A stretch of 64,000 bases of DNA from Chloranthus sessilifolius (GCA_021018995.1 CM037596.1:12909501-12973500), one strand, 5' to 3'. Numbered from the stretch's first letter, positions 22,830 through 35,224 are shown. Notes: generated by a model not told the origin, from the letters alone. Made by a program: numbers and translations.

Positions 22830-24734
22830 GGGTTTTTTTTTATTTTAATAGATCGTTGTTGATCTATTAAAGGGGGCCCATTTTGGTTTTTCTTAGGATG
22901 TTTTTTTCTGGGCATTTCGGTTTCCTCTCCTGCATGTTTTTTCCCTTTTCATTAGGGTTTCTGTTCTCGCCCAAGTACCTGTTCTTGTTAGCAATGCTTG
23001 CGGTGCTTACTAGGGTTTCATTATCTTCCCGAGGAGATAATGGTTGCTGACGTACATTATTTAAACAACCATTTGGTATTTAATAAATTAGACTACGTAT
23101 CTTACACAATTAAAGCATGTTTACTATTTTGCCACATGATTTACATTTATAATCCATCTATATTTTTCCAAGTGGCAATCCATCATTAGAAAAAGTCTTA
23201 GGTATAGAATCATGCCTATAAATATATGTTAACTTTCTAGGTGGTTAACTTTAACATCCCCATTAAAAACTAAGAACAACGGTTAGTATTAGCTAGAGTG
23301 CACACATATTGGACCGTTCAAATCTCCAAAAATGTGCAAGTGCGATTCTTCCGTATTTGATGACATTAAATGTATAATCCATCTCGTGGATGTTTACTAC
23401 CGTAACATTCGCGGTTATACCATTGAAAGGCAGACCTATACGCAAGCTGCGGTAATGTTATGTATAAGAAAAAAAATTCATCCACTGATAGAGGTTCCTC
23501 ATGCAACCTCATGTGGCATCCAAAATATTGTTCAGGGGCCGCGTGAAGCTCGGTTGCATTGCTCAGATTATTCTTGAAAATAGTTTGAAAACTCATATCC
23601 ATGCTGCATTTTTGAGCTTGAAATCTAAATCATTGCAATCATTCCATATCATATTTGACTTGTGCTTCTTAGTTTTTTTTAAAAATTAATTTAAATAATG
23701 CACTCATACTCCACATAATAATCAAACAGTGTTATGAGTGTCACGTGGAGCTCCACACCGACCTTCCTCCATTTGAGGGCAGAACCAGGATCTGTATTAT
23801 ACCCTTTACTACACCCAACATGATCAGCCCCTGTAGATCAGGTCATAGAGAAGCCATTGAAGGGATCTTTATTATAGCTAGCTCCTCCCATCAAACCTAA
23901 AATCTTCCTAATATGTAGTTTCTTTTCCTAAAGTGGATTAAAAATTAAACACTAATGACAGGTGGATGCTAAAAAGTTAAGTAATTATTGGTCAGGTCAT
24001 GGGTTGGATCATATGGTCAGGCTATAGGATCAGGTCATCAGATCAGGTGGATCGAGTTGGGCAACATCAAACATGTCAACTTGACCCAACTTGACCCATT
24101 GCCACTACTAATTACCAGTTTAAAGAAGTTTGATATATGGATTGATCAAGAGTTAAATAGGGACATTGTACCCCTTATCTACGTATATAGTACCAATTTC
24201 CATCACCAAACTCTACCTTCTAATTAATTTGATTCTAATTACTGGCTTTCAATGGACTTCTTGGGTTTCGGGGCCCGAAAATAGTAGGCTTTTTCATGTG
24301 TAAGGTTGGGCTTGGACTTGACCCAAGATAAGCATGATCCAGCCTCGGTTAAATCGTGCTGAGCTTGGACTATGAACCCCAACATGCGGCCCGGCCCCAT
24401 CCCATTTTTTCATATAAAAGTATATAATATAAAATGATACTTCATATATAGTTATAATAGGTTTAGGTAAAGGGCATTTTACTAAATTATCCTAATATTA
24501 AACCATTGAAACATTTAATCTTTAGGCATTTTAGTTAAATAGCACTGAATCGAATACAAAATTGTCAAGGAGTCTTTGATTTATAGTAAAATAAAAAGTT
24601 GAATTAAAAAAAAATTTAGTTAAATAGCACTGGTACTGAGTACTTCTAGGCCCGGATTAGGGCCAGGCTGATAAAACCCTAACCCGGAGAGGATAAGGTT
24701 GGCCCTGGTTTAACCCAAACCGGTCGTAACCCAT
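22830..24734. other. Intergenic; no gene assigned
   Basis: AT-rich, with short spurious frames. GGTCAGGTCA-type repeats occur at 23990-24050, and GGGCTTGG-rich dispersed repeat sequence at 24285-24415 and 24640-24735. No RNA gene was recognised. Confidence 0.35.
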
Positions 24735-25371
24735 CCCATTGAGAACCCTACTTATATGAGTCAAGATGATGATTCTTTTTTGTTTTTTTTAAAACGAGGA
24801 ACCGGCTTCTTAGAAGTCCTTAGGATGGACAAACCTCCTCATAAGAGGAATGTGCTAGGTGTTTGGGATCCACACCTAATAATTTCCTATTAAAAAATAT
24901 GTTTGACCAATGTCAACCATTACACCTACCATGTGTGACCTACCATGTGTGACTCAACTCAACCCAACTGGTTCTAATAATAAATACTACATAGAATAGG
25001 ATGAGAGTGTTAGTTTATGATTATGCAATTATACACATTGATATTTTGTGTAAACTTCATTCATAAGGCTTTCGTCATGGGTAAAGAAACCTAAGATTTA
25101 TATAACTTGAGGACATCATTCCCTCATCTTAAGATTTCCGTCACCTCATTTTTGGCACAAGAAAGAGAGAGGTAGTGTGGTATCTAAAAAGAAGATCAAC
25201 CGATTCATTGTACGGTTCACTGCAAAGAACATATACAAATCAAGGCTCATTAAGAAGCAAGTAAAAGTTAATTGTTTAATTTTGTCTGTAGAGTTTATTG
25301 ATTTTTATACTATTCAAGATCCATTCAAGATCCATTAAACAATTCAAATATTGTTAGAGAAGTAACTTCTT
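24735..25371 (+). repeat. Segmental repeat, copy 1
   Basis: Matches 32637-33543 in the same orientation and order, from ATTGAGAACCCTACTT through TGTTTGGGATCCACACCTA, GATATTTTGTGTAAACTTC and AAGATCCATTAAACAAT to AGAGAA..TAACT. The copies differ by scattered substitutions and indels of up to about 250 bp. No ORF was seen. Copy 2 ends about 460 bp from the 3' end of the receptor kinase gene. Confidence 0.7.
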
Positions 25372-25688
25372 TATATATATATATATATAAAGAGAGAAAA
25401 AATGAGCGACACTTTCCCTTGTCTGAAGGCACTTCGATCTTATTGAGCCCTTCGCACCCGTCAAAATTTTGGCGGCGTAACTGCTCAATTCTAGGATAGA
25501 GGAAAAGCAAATAAAGTAGAGGAATAGAGGATAGTCCGGAGCTCTCGGGGCCTTGTAACACCGTGCTCTGATCTTCGCGCGAGAGCAGCACCGGTGAGCT
25601 TCCGATAGCACTTTGGGTTAGATAAGGGTTTTAACTTCTAAGGCTTTGAAGGATTGATGGTTAGGAATTGTGGTTTTGATGGGCTAAG
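25372..25688. other. Short spacer with (TA)n
   Basis: A TATATATA run at 25372-25390, then sequence with no recognised feature up to the small LTR element. Confidence 0.4.
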
Positions 25689-26754
25689 TATGACGGGGTC
25701 AACACTTGAGCTTGCAGCATGGTGCCTTGGGTACGCGATGTGATGCCAGATAGGTATGCGACATCTTGGTATCGGGACGACACAACATGTGGTGCCAAGA
25801 GGGCACGCGACATGGGGCCAAGATGGCCTGGCGACGTGGTCACGCTGCGAGGACGCGACACGGTCACATGGGGGGTAAGATGTGGGAGTGATGCGATCGC
25901 GACACGGACGCGACATAGCCAAGATGGGCTAGAGATGCGAAGGCGTTGTGGTATATCAAACCAAGGGGTTTGAGGTTCTCCTGCCATTCTGGCTGAATGA
26001 CTATTTTACCCTTCTATGTGGGAGAAGAGCTGGAGAGTTGCCTTCTACCTACACGGGGCCTTGCGTTGCTAGAGGGGGCACAAGTATCTCCTAGGCCTGT
26101 AAGAGTGGGCTTAGGACATCGATACAGCGATGCCTTGTGGCACCCAAGGTGAGGTTTAAGTATGACCCCGGACTACGCGTCACAGTGCATACGGCTGGGC
26201 AACCTTACGAGAAGAAATGAGCACTGTGTGGGACTCAGTTGAGCACGACAGCATGTGGGCCAAGGATGGGCGGGGTGCTAGTAATTCAAAATGTATACGA
26301 AGGCAGGTTGCGTGGGACTTAGTTGAGCACGCTAGCACGAGGCACAAAGCTGTGAGATTGGTTCGGTATGTGAGCAAGACATGATAGCATGGAGAGCTGC
26401 ATGCCAAGACTGTTGCGAAGCGAGGTACTAGTGCAGTGCGGAGGGTGAAGCTTGAGCAGGCCAAGTTTAGCACAGTGGTGTAAGTGAGCGTGTCGTAGGG
26501 GGCACGATACATTGGGTGATAGGGCGCGAAACAAAGGTAACCACGTTGGGAGAGTTCTCGTACTCTAGGCGGGTGGTATCAGAGCTGATGAGGAGATTGG
26601 TTGGATTCGTTGCATGTGGTAGCGAGGCACCGCGTGGGTTGGTAGAGCGTCGAAGGATGTCTCGCGACTGTTGGTATTAGAAGTAGGCTGACTTAGCACA
26701 GCAGGCGTTAGGTGCCGCACGGGACTGAAGTTGCTGAAGAGTGACCACGTGACA
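25689..26754 (+). repeat. 5' LTR of the small element
   Basis: About 1066 bp, from TATGACGGGGTC (the first G of TG apparently changed to A) to ...CACGTGACA. It is rich in CGCGACATGG-like short repeats. The open frames on both strands are not conserved between the two LTRs. Confidence 0.7.
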
Positions 26755-26755
26755 T

Positions 26756-26767
26756 TGGTATCAGAGC
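26756..26767 (+). other. Primer-binding site, tRNA-iMet type
   Basis: TGGTATCAGAGC one base after the 5' LTR end; sets the plus orientation. Confidence 0.85.
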
Positions 26768-27050
26768 CAAATTTGATCCATAAGTGATGATGCTATTAAG
26801 CTAATTGGTGTCAACAGTGACACGCGGTGTGGTGCCAAGAGGGAACGCGACACCCCTGAGCTTGTTAACAGGTGACGGCCTAGCGACAGTGAAACCAAGT
26901 TGACCCGACAGGGGTGACAGTGGGGAGCTAGTGGGAAGGTGCAGCCTAAGAACTAGATATGAGATGCTAACAGGCTGGGAGGAATTGGCGGGGTCAGTTC
27001 ACTGTCATAATGCGTCAACGAGGACGTTGACATTATGGAGTGGTGGAGGA

Positions 27051-28082
27051 TGTGACGGGGTCAACACTTGAGCTTGCAGCATGGTGCCTTGGGCACGCGA
27101 CATCTTGGTGCCGGGACGGCACGACATGTGGTATCAAGAGGGCACGCGACATGGGGCCAAGATGGCCTGGCGACGTGGTCGCGTTGCGAGGACGCCACAT
27201 GGTCACATGGGGGGTAAGATGCGGGAGTGATGCGGTCACGACACGGACGCGACATAGCCAAGATAGGTTAGCGATACTAAGACATTGCAGTATGTCAAAC
27301 CAAGGGGTTTGAGGTTCTCCTGCCATTCTGGCTGAATGACTGTTTTACCCTTCTATGTGGGAGAAGAGCTGGAGAGTTGCCTTCCACCCACACGGGGCCT
27401 TGCTTTGCTAAAGGGGGCGGAAGTCTCTCCTAGGCCTGTAAGGTGGGCATAGGACGTCGATGCAGCGACGCCGTGTGGCACCCAAGGTGAGGTTGAAGTA
27501 TGGCCCCGAACTACACATCGCGGTACATACGGCTGGGAAACCTTGCTAGAAGAAATGAGCGCTGTGTGAGACTCAGTTGAGCATGGCAGCATATGGGCCA
27601 AGGATGGACGGGTGCTAATTATTCAGAACGCACACGAAGGCAGGCTGCGTGGGACTCAGTTGAGCACGAGGCACAAGGTTGTGGGCTTGGTTCGGTATGT
27701 GAGCAAGACATGATGGCATGAGGAGTTGTATGCCAAGACTGTTGCGAAACAAGATACTAGTGCAGTGCACAGGGTGAAGCTTGAGCAGACCAAGTTTAGC
27801 ACAATGGTGCAAGTGAGCGTGTCGTAAGAGGCATGGTACATTGGGTGGTAGGCTGCGAAACAGAGGTAACCACATTGGGGGAGCTCTTGTCCTCTAGGCG
27901 GGTGGTATTAGAGCTGATGAGAAGATTGGTTAGTTTCGTTGCATGCGGTAGCGAGACATCGCGCGGGTTGGTAGAGTGTCGAAGGATGTCTCGCGACTGT
28001 TGGTATCAGAAGTAGGCTGGCTTAAGGCAGCGGACGTTAGGTGCCGCACAGGACTGAGGTTGCTGAAGAGCGACCCATGACA
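27051..28082 (+). repeat. 3' LTR of the small element
   Basis: About 1032 bp, TGTGACGGGGTC... to ...CCATGACA, alignable along its whole length with 25689-26754 apart from small indels. Confidence 0.7.
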
Positions 28083-28718
28083 TAAGACTTTAAGCTTTCG
28101 AAAAAACTTTGGTCTAGGCAAATGAAGGAGTAAATTAGTAGAGTTTCTTCTCTTAAAATTTTCAAAAGATGGTTAAACAAGGGAGGGGGGGGGGACTCTC
28201 TATTTATAGACTTGGGGGTTATTAGTGAAGGGTTAAGTCACTAATGGGTTTGGAAATTAGGTAATGGACAATCTAATATTTTTGAAGTTTTTTAGAGTTT
28301 GGAGAAGAGGGATTTGAGTTTAATGGTGGATGATAGGGTGGTGACTTGAATGACAAAAGAGTGATAACTTAAGCTAATAGGATCACTAGGCTCCTAAAGA
28401 CACACCCCAGACTTTGGGGTGGTCCACAAGTCAAACCCCCAATGTCAATTTCGGCCATTTTTTGAAGGAAAATCAAGCCCAAACTGCTAGAAGTTGAAGA
28501 CCCGCAGGGGCTTGGTCCGATTTTAGAATTTTCTGAACAAATCTGCGATCATTATTTCACAATAACTTTTGATGTACAACTCTAAATTAGGTGATTCTTA
28601 ACTCGTTGGAAAGCTGAGAACCTCTACTTTCCAATTGTATTAGCCTCAAGTTGGAAAATTATCTATGCAAACATTGACACTCCTCTTTTCATCAGCTGTT
28701 TTGGTTGGTTCAAAATGA
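28083..28718. other. LTR-like non-coding sequence
   Basis: No gene. At about 28555-28645 a stretch (AATAACTTTTGATGTACAAC...GTTGGAAAGCTGAG) resembles the shared LTR module at 49392-49515 and 30490-30645. This may be part of a larger LTR continuing past 29247 and 31648 to a TGTAATAACCCG start (minus strand) at 32634; that is inference. A G-run lies at about 28183-28193. Confidence 0.35.
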
Positions 28719-28862
28719 CACTACAAAAAATAAGACTATTAGCGGCAGATTTTTTTAATAAAAAACTGCCGCTATTAGTCTTGTCGCTACAAAAAACTGC
28801 CGCTATTATTTTTGTAACGGCAGTTTTTTGTAGCAACAGGACTAATAGCGGCAGTTTTTCTG
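28719..28862. mobile_element. CACTA-type MITE fragment
   Basis: Starts CACTACAAAAAATAAGACTA and contains repeated (A)CTGCCGCTATTA / TAATAGCGGCAG inverted units. The same family is complete at 36188-36349. The right terminus (expected TTTTTTGTAGTG) is absent, so this copy is truncated or rearranged at that end. Confidence 0.65.
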
Positions 28863-29247
28863 AAGGCACTTTGTTCGCGTGAGTTCTCACTCGCACGCGC
28901 GACTGTGAGCAATTTTGCACATTTTTCCCTTCTTAAAACTCATTTTTTTCAACCTAATTTTTCGAAATCACTTGCATACATGCCCAATCATTCATGAATC
29001 AAATTCAAAATAATTCTACACTATAAAAACATAAATCTTACCTTCAAGACTTGCGTAATCGATGCGCAAGATGAGCGATTATCGGGAATAACAGTGCTTT
29101 CGCCACACACTCCCAGTGGGTTTGAAACCCACCTTCCCACAAACTCTAATAGCGATGTTCTTGAAGATACTAATCCTTTAACGTACACGACAACACGTAT
29201 TCACATGCGAAGGCAATCTTGAGATCTCAAACATGTGGGAGTTTTTC
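28863..29247. other. LTR-like non-coding sequence, continued
   Basis: Has a short CG-rich palindromic run (28873-28910: GCGTGAG...CTCACTCGC, ACGCGCGACTGTGAGC) and otherwise AT-rich sequence. No gene. Confidence 0.35.
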
Positions 29248-31647
29248 TGACGACCCGACTTTTCCAATCCCTCAGATATAGGAAAGGTCAGTTCGTCAAC
29301 CTATCGATTAAATGATAAGCCGGACAAACAAGGCACATATCAGAGTAAAGCGTAATAATTATCCATAGCTAAAATAAATGCGGAAGCAATTAAAAGTAAA
29401 GAACCACCGATGATGGCCGACCATCATCGAAACATGGCTCATAATAGAAATCAAAGTCAAGTATAAAACTATAATATTCAACTAAAATGGGCCCGCAAAT
29501 TCAAGTCTAACTCTCACCACAAGTAAGAAAATCAGTAAGTTCTATATTGGGAAAAACTCCTCAGGAGGAACCTCAACAATGTACCAATGCCAAGATTTCA
29601 GACCGTGACGATAGTGAGTGAGCTAACCAACAAAGCTCAGTAGAAGAAAGACATCTACGGCATTTTACTTTAACTAATATGATTTCAAAACAAATACCGG
29701 AATATAGCTTGTCAAACATATAAGCAGATAATAAACTGAATTTAGGTGCGGAAATCATATGTAAGATTTATCTCTAAATGTGTGAAAACAGTTTTGAGAA
29801 CAGATGCAGTGTTTCAGTGTCTTAGTTTCTCTAACTTCTATATGCAAAGTTCAGTAATTCATGACTTAATCCTCAACTTAAAATACCTCCCGAGTAAACT
29901 ATATCTCGAGAGCAGGAATATAGTCGATGGGAACCCCTACCTACCATCGTTGTTCATGAACCCTTTTTCAGGATGCAACAAGCCCCTGCGTAATGAGGAA
30001 AACTTGTGTCAGGAAGTTGTTTAGAAATTTTTGAGGGGTCGTTCAGGTCAATCATAAAATAAATGCAAATACTAATATAAATCAGATGCAAGTCTCTTAT
30101 ACATAGTTCAGGTTATTGATTTCAGATTTTCAGAGCTTAAGTAGATTCAGGTTTCAGGATTCAGGTAGATTTAGATTTTCAGTCATTCATATCAATTTCA
30201 GTTTACAGATGTGATTTCAATGACATATGCAAGTTCAAAGATTTTGATTCAAAATATCTATGCGAATTAAAATAAAATACTGTAAAGATGAGATTCTCCT
30301 ACCAAAACTCGGAGTTACGCGAAGTCAAGCAAAGTCCTATTGATGATCTCTCGCCCTTAATCTATATCACAAATATACGTTCATGCATTAAGATTAACTC
30401 TAATCACTAATAATATAGACTTATTTAAGTGTTTCCTCGAAAACAAGTCGAAACGGGCAAGTTGCGCAAATCCTAGAATTTGATGTAACCCTCTTATATA
30501 TTTTTGACCATCAAGACGATTGATTCATGAGTTGGCCAAAACATGAAAGTTGTAGATTGTGTTATTATCTTTCCAACGCAAAAAAAATCATCTCAATCAG
30601 AGTTCGGGATAAAACGTTATAACTAAAATACTAAGACAGTATCGGAGTTCAGCGATACCTCGCTCGAGCGAGCCGAGCAATTGAAATAGCTCGCTCGAGC
30701 GAGATCCTTCAGATTCTCGCTCTAGCGATGACTTAAGCTTGCTCGAGCGAGGACAGAGAATATTTTTTTGAGTATATGACTTCCAAAGTCAAACTCTTGG
30801 TGCATCCTCGCTCGAGCGATTAAAATAGCTCGCTCGAGCGAGCAACAACGACAGCGAGAGTTCTGAGTTTCAGAACTCGATTCGGATTGCGATTCTCGCC
30901 CCAATTTTCACCCGAATGGAAACCCATACATAAAAAAAAAAAACCTCATGACTAATCCAATGATTTTAATCAATAAATTTAATCAAAATATACCTTTAGT
31001 CTAAGGATTCCTTGATTAGAAACAAGTCACGTGAACGAAGCTTTGGAACGAAACCGGCGGGTTTCCTCGACGATTCGCGCCACGATCGATCCCACGAGTT
31101 CACAGAGACAACTCCAACACGTCCCCAATGATCTCAACCTCTCTCAATAGCCAACTACGAATCCAAGGTTGATTCAAGTTCTTTCTAAGGTTCAAGGGTT
31201 TTCAACAAAGAGGGTTCTAGAGGAGGAGGTTTTCTAAACCGATTTCCTACGATGATTGAAGAAGAGAGAAGACGGAGTTTCACGCGGTTGGACGACTATC
31301 AAACGGCTACGATTCTTCACGGCACTCACGTCTCTTCCTTTCTTAACAAAACCTAGTATAATACGGGAATGCAATTACTTCTTATAATAGGATTGCTCAC
31401 AAAGTTAAGCACACACACACCTCTTATGTGTTATATACTTCTAATTTTAAAACTCAAGTCCGGTGTTGAGCGGCCACACCGAGGTCGGTGCACAACTTTC
31501 ACACGAGGGTCCAAATGGGCTCTAAATCTGAATCTGTTCGCACAATCACATCTAGATAAAAATTCAAAACAAATGATTACGTCGGTCACCGAGCCGAATA
31601 CACATACGGGGTTAGTCTAACTCGGGTTCAAAATATGGGTCTTTACA
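29248..31647 (-). mobile_element. Probable solo LTR, Ty3/gypsy type (2.4 kb)
   Basis: On the minus strand it begins TGTAAAGACCCATATTTTGAA and ends GGGTCGTCA, start and end forms similar to those of large plant gypsy LTRs, including the LTR fragment at 44635 (TGACGACCCTAAAATTTTG). The flanks TTTTC (29243-29247) and GTTTC (31648-31652) match at 4 of 5 bases, as expected of a slightly decayed target duplication. No internal region or second LTR is present. It carries a CTCGCTCGAGCGAG palindrome array (30659-30843) and, beside it, the shared LTR module. The orientation is inferred. Confidence 0.55.
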
Positions 31648-32636
31648 GTTTCAATAAATCAAAAGAGGGTTTTTAGGGAAACAAAACCCTCTCGTCCTTC
31701 ATGGATTGTAACCACGTGCAAGAATGGTGTTCTCTTCTGCCAGAATCAACGACAACCACGAATATGAGAGGGAGATCAACAACTACTCGGAGTGTCGGGC
31801 ACAGTTGTGAAGCTTCTTCTCACAGTTCTCCTCTCTCACTTCTCTTGCAAACCCAAATAGCCTCACTGGCTTACGTGAGAAGCCTCTTTTAGCTTATACT
31901 TGGGCCTAGTTCCCTTGTGAAGCACACACACCAACTTGTGTGTGCGTTAGTCCAATCCAATGGTTTTGGTTCTCTTGCACAGCTAAAACATCCATTTGAG
32001 ATGTTAGTTCTTATCCAAGGGCTTGACTTGTTATAAAGCTTACACACCCAATTGTGTTAGTTAGGTTCGGTGTGAAGCTCATACACACAAGGTAGGTTAT
32101 TAGCCTTCATCCAAAAATTGTTTTGCTTAGGTGTGAAGCTTACATACCCAAGTTAAGTCTTAGCTCATATACCAAAGGCCCAAAGTCGGCTCAATTAGTT
32201 GGCCCAAACCACTTGGCCCAACTAGTCGGCCAGTCGGCTCAAATGGTTGGCCCAACTGGTCAACTCAAATAGTTGGCCCAATCAAATATACCATTCCTTA
32301 ATACCAATTGTACACTTACAAAATAAAATAAAATATTCTAAAGCCTCACAATGTGTTGTATGCCTTGCCAAATATATATACTTATTTGAGTGTCACGTGA
32401 CAGGTTGGGTTACTGGGCTCAGGTTCGTGTGCAACATGCATAAACACGCATACACCCTATATAGGGTACGAGTTGGGATTTAATGTGTTTGACTCGTAAC
32501 TTCAATTATAACCAGTGGGGTTTCGAGACCACATTACATAGGTCAAATGTTTGGCTTGGGTCAAATCAATCAAAAGGTCACACTCTCGTGAAAGGTCAAC
32601 GATTCAACATTTTAAAAAATTTCGGGTTATTACACT
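31648..32636. other. LTR-like remnant
   Basis: On the minus strand the right edge reads TGTAATAACCCGAAATTT, a typical gypsy LTR start, at about 32634. Within are repeated TGTGAAGCT(T/C)A(C)A(C)ACACC-type units (31915-32160) and GTTGGCCCAA units (32190-32285). No coding region was seen. It may be the other half of the sequence at 28083-29247, separated by the solo LTR. Confidence 0.4.
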
Positions 32637-33543
32637 TGGCCCATTGAGAACCCTACTTCTATGAGTCAAGATTGACATTTGCCACTACTGGTCAACAAAT
32701 TGATCATAGTGACAGCTACAAAACTAGAGAAATATCTAACATAAATGTAACACAGTTTAATTTCGTTCAGTATGCTAGTTAACATCAAAGTAGCATTCAA
32801 TTGTATTTCCATATATATTTTTTAGAATTTTTGTATTTCCATTTTTGAAGTATAAACCTCAAATGATATTAAAACTTTGAACTTGATTATATAGGATTAA
32901 CATCTGCCACTTTGCCCAAGTGATTATGATATATACAGTACAAAAACCTTGATAATGATTAGGATGAACAATTTTCAACCTTAAGGTCCCCTGTTTGAGC
33001 CCAACTTGCCTAAGATGAAGATTTTTTGTTGTTTTTTTATAAGAAGAATATGCTAGGTGTTTGGGATCCACACCTAATACTTTCCTATTAAAAACTAAGT
33101 TCAACAAATGTTAACCATTACTCCTTCCCCGAGCAACTCAACTCAACCGGTTCTAACTAAACTACATAGAATACGATGAGAATGTTGGTTTGTGATTATG
33201 CAATTATACGCATTGATATTTTGTGTAAACTTCATTCATAAGACTTCAGTGATAGGTAAAGAAACCTAAGAGACTTATATAACTTGAGGACACCGTCCCC
33301 TCTTCATCTTACCGTGACCTCTTTTTTGACATCAGAGAGAGACAGAGAGAGAGGTCATATTATCTAAGAAGATCAACTACTGAATCAATGCTCGACTCAT
33401 TGCAAAGAACATCTACAAATCAACCAAGTAAAAGATAATTGTTTAATTTTGTTTGTAGAGTTTATAGATTATACTCTTCAAGATCCATTAAACAATCCAA
33501 ATATTGTTTTAGAATTCAACATGTGGTAGAGAACTAACTCATT
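32637..33543 (+). repeat. Segmental repeat, copy 2
   Basis: Second copy of 24735-25371, longer because of insertions between TGAGTCAAGA and the GATATGCTAGGTGTTTGGG-like part. No gene. Confidence 0.7.
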
Positions 33544-34002
33544 TGATGTGGCAGGAGAAGAGAAAAGGGTTGGAGGCTTCCTTACATCCCCACCAAAATG
33601 GAAGGCTGGCAATATTGTAACTTCTATGTTGCAAGTTCGAGCCAACTTATATATATGATCCTCTCACTTGAGTCATGGGACATAATCCTATCACTCGAGC
33701 TCTTATTGTCTGGATGTCACATCAATTAACTTTTTAAAGTCCACTGATATGACATGCTACCAATAAAAGCTCGAGTCATGGATTTATGTCCCAAGACTCG
33801 AGTCATATAATCATTCCCATATATATATATAAAAGTCGATCAAGTAAACGATATCTAAGTACTAGTTGAGAAAGAACTAACTAAAAATATAATTGATAGA
33901 TAAATCTTCTCAAAATAACAATGTGGGTGAGGTAACATCATTCGATCTATCGATAAAAAAAAAATAAATAAAAAATCACTAGATCGAGGGGGAGAGTAAA
34001 AG
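33544..34002. other. 3' flank of the receptor kinase gene
   Basis: Holds a (AT)n run near 33820 and an A-rich tract at 33953-33975. No feature was assigned. Confidence 0.4.
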
Positions 34003-35157
34003 CTAGGCTAAGATATGTGATCCTTCAGGGCTTCCTTCTGCATTGTCCACCACTACGGCAGCTTCATTTGGTCTGGAAGGAGAAGAGAGAATGGGCTTGG
34101 GTGGCATTTGCAATCCTTCGAGGCTTCCTTCCAACATCTCCAACACCTTACTCATTGAAGGTCGGTGCGCCGGATACAACTGAATGCACCATAATCCTAC
34201 TATGATCATCTTTCGCACAATTTCCTCTTCCTCTTCCGTCAAATTTTCCCCCAGTCCTAGATCTCCATCAAGATCGAGACGCCTATGAATCCAGTGTGGG
34301 AAGTATATTTCACTAGTGTTCTCAACTTGTGCATCAATATTCTTTCTTCCTCCAACCATTTCAAGCACCATCATTCCATAGCTATAGACATCCGACTTTG
34401 ACGAGACTCCTCCTACATTTCTACAGTACACTTCAGGTGCAATATAACCTGCTGTTCCTCTGGTATCGAGCATCGATATGGTACTTTGTCTAGTAGGGCA
34501 GAGCTTGGCCAGCCCAAAATCAGAGATCTTAGGGCTAAAATCTTCGTCTAATAAAATATTATGAGGTTTTATGTCAAAATGTAGAATGCGTGTGTTACAA
34601 CCGCCGTGCAAGTACTCTAACCCTCGAGCAGTACCAACTGCAATCTCGTATAATTTCGCCCATCCGAGGGCATGAGATGTTCTTGGCTCCTTGTTGTATA
34701 TGATCTTATCAAGAGATCCATTAGGCATAAACTCATAGATTAGGGCTCTTTTACGTCCCTCGTAACAATAACCTAAAAGACTAACAATATTAACATGTTC
34801 TGTTCTACCAATGCTCGCAACCTCATTAATGAATTCTTCTCCATTGCCTTTGAATTCACTAAGTAATTTCACGGCCACTTGACAGCCATTGGGGAGCCTC
34901 CCTTTGTAGACAATTCCAAAGCCACCTTTGCCGAGTTCGTCTACCGAGGAATTGAACATTTTCTTGACATCTCTATAATTATATCTGATTGGACCAGGGG
35001 GTTGATAGGTCCTAAAAAAGTTATCCACAATCATGAAGTTCTCATCATTCTTCTTCATCAAGAGCTTTTTTCCCAGCAAACAGATCAGGACGAGAATTAT
35101 TGTGACTATTACAATAGCAATACGTATAGCTGAATGAAAATAACGAGTTAGAATCAT
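34003..35157 (-). CDS. LRK10L-type receptor-like serine/threonine kinase, ectodomain not seen
   Basis: An intact 384-residue frame. There is a hydrophobic membrane segment at about residues 11-28, a basic stop-transfer stretch, then a full kinase domain: glycine loop GKGGFG 76-81, Lys97 in VAVK, Glu112, HFD 193-195 with DIKPHN, DFG 213-215, APE 240-242. The [12 protein letters not shown] wording and the [15 protein letters not shown] juxtamembrane part are hallmarks of the LRK10L/PR5K-like family. The kinase would act at the plasma membrane. Normal members carry a Cys-rich GUB_WAK ectodomain in an upstream exon. Here a donor-like CAG/GTGAGT at 35172-35180 and an acceptor-like TTCATTCAG near 35125-35135 suggest the annotated Met may be intronic and an exon once preceded it, but the next kilobases upstream are MITE sequence. 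Either a truncated gene or one with a distant first exon. Confidence 0.85.
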   Translation of the reverse strand: MILTRYFHSAIRIAIVIVTIILVLICLLGKKLLMKKNDENFMIVDNFFRTYQPPGPIRYNYRDVKKMFNSSVDELGKGGFGIVYKGRLPNGCQVAVKLLSEFKGNGEEFINEVASIGRTEHVNIVSLLGYCYEGRKRALIYEFMPNGSLDKIIYNKEPRTSHALGWAKLYEIAVGTARGLEYLHGGCNTRILHFDIKPHNILLDEDFSPKISDFGLAKLCPTRQSTISMLDTRGTAGYIAPEVYCRNVGGVSSKSDVYSYGMMVLEMVGGRKNIDAQVENTSEIYFPHWIHRRLDLDGDLGLGENLTEEEEEIVRKMIIVGLWCIQLYPAHRPSMSKVLEMLEGSLEGLQMPPKPILSSPSRPNEAAVVVDNAEGSPEGSHILA

Positions 35158-35224
35158 AGGTTACTGTTATACTCACCTGAAAAGACAGCTTTCTCACCAT
35201 CTTTTCCAACTAGCATGCATTGAT

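Larger units (their letters stand above)
25689..28082 (+). mobile_element. Non-autonomous LTR element with a 296-bp internal region
   Basis: Two direct repeats of about 1.05 kb flank only 296 bp. Immediately after the first repeat is TGGTATCAGAGC (26756-26767, tRNA-iMet primer site). Immediately before the second is a purine tract GGAGTGGTGGAGGA. These are exactly the two replication signals, and nothing else fits between them. Four-base TAAG flanks (25685-25688 and 28083-28086) may be the target duplication. No coding sequence was found. The element is GC-rich compared with its surroundings. Confidence 0.75.

Noticed and set aside
22830..23020. LINE poly(A) tail and target duplication
   Set aside because: After the last ORF2 codon only T-rich sequence and an ATCTATTAA-like palindrome are present; no A tail or direct repeat could be identified.
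25638..27875. Several open frames of 60-110 residues on both strands, rich in Arg, Ser and Pro
   Set aside because: They lie in GC-rich LTR sequence, are not kept in frame between the two LTR copies, and show no domain. Likely chance open frames.
24735..33543. A single giant LTR retrotransposon with the segmental repeats as LTRs
   Set aside because: The repeats lack TG...CA ends and adjacent primer and polypurine sites, and the interior contains other complete elements. Not excluded, but a segmental duplication is simpler.
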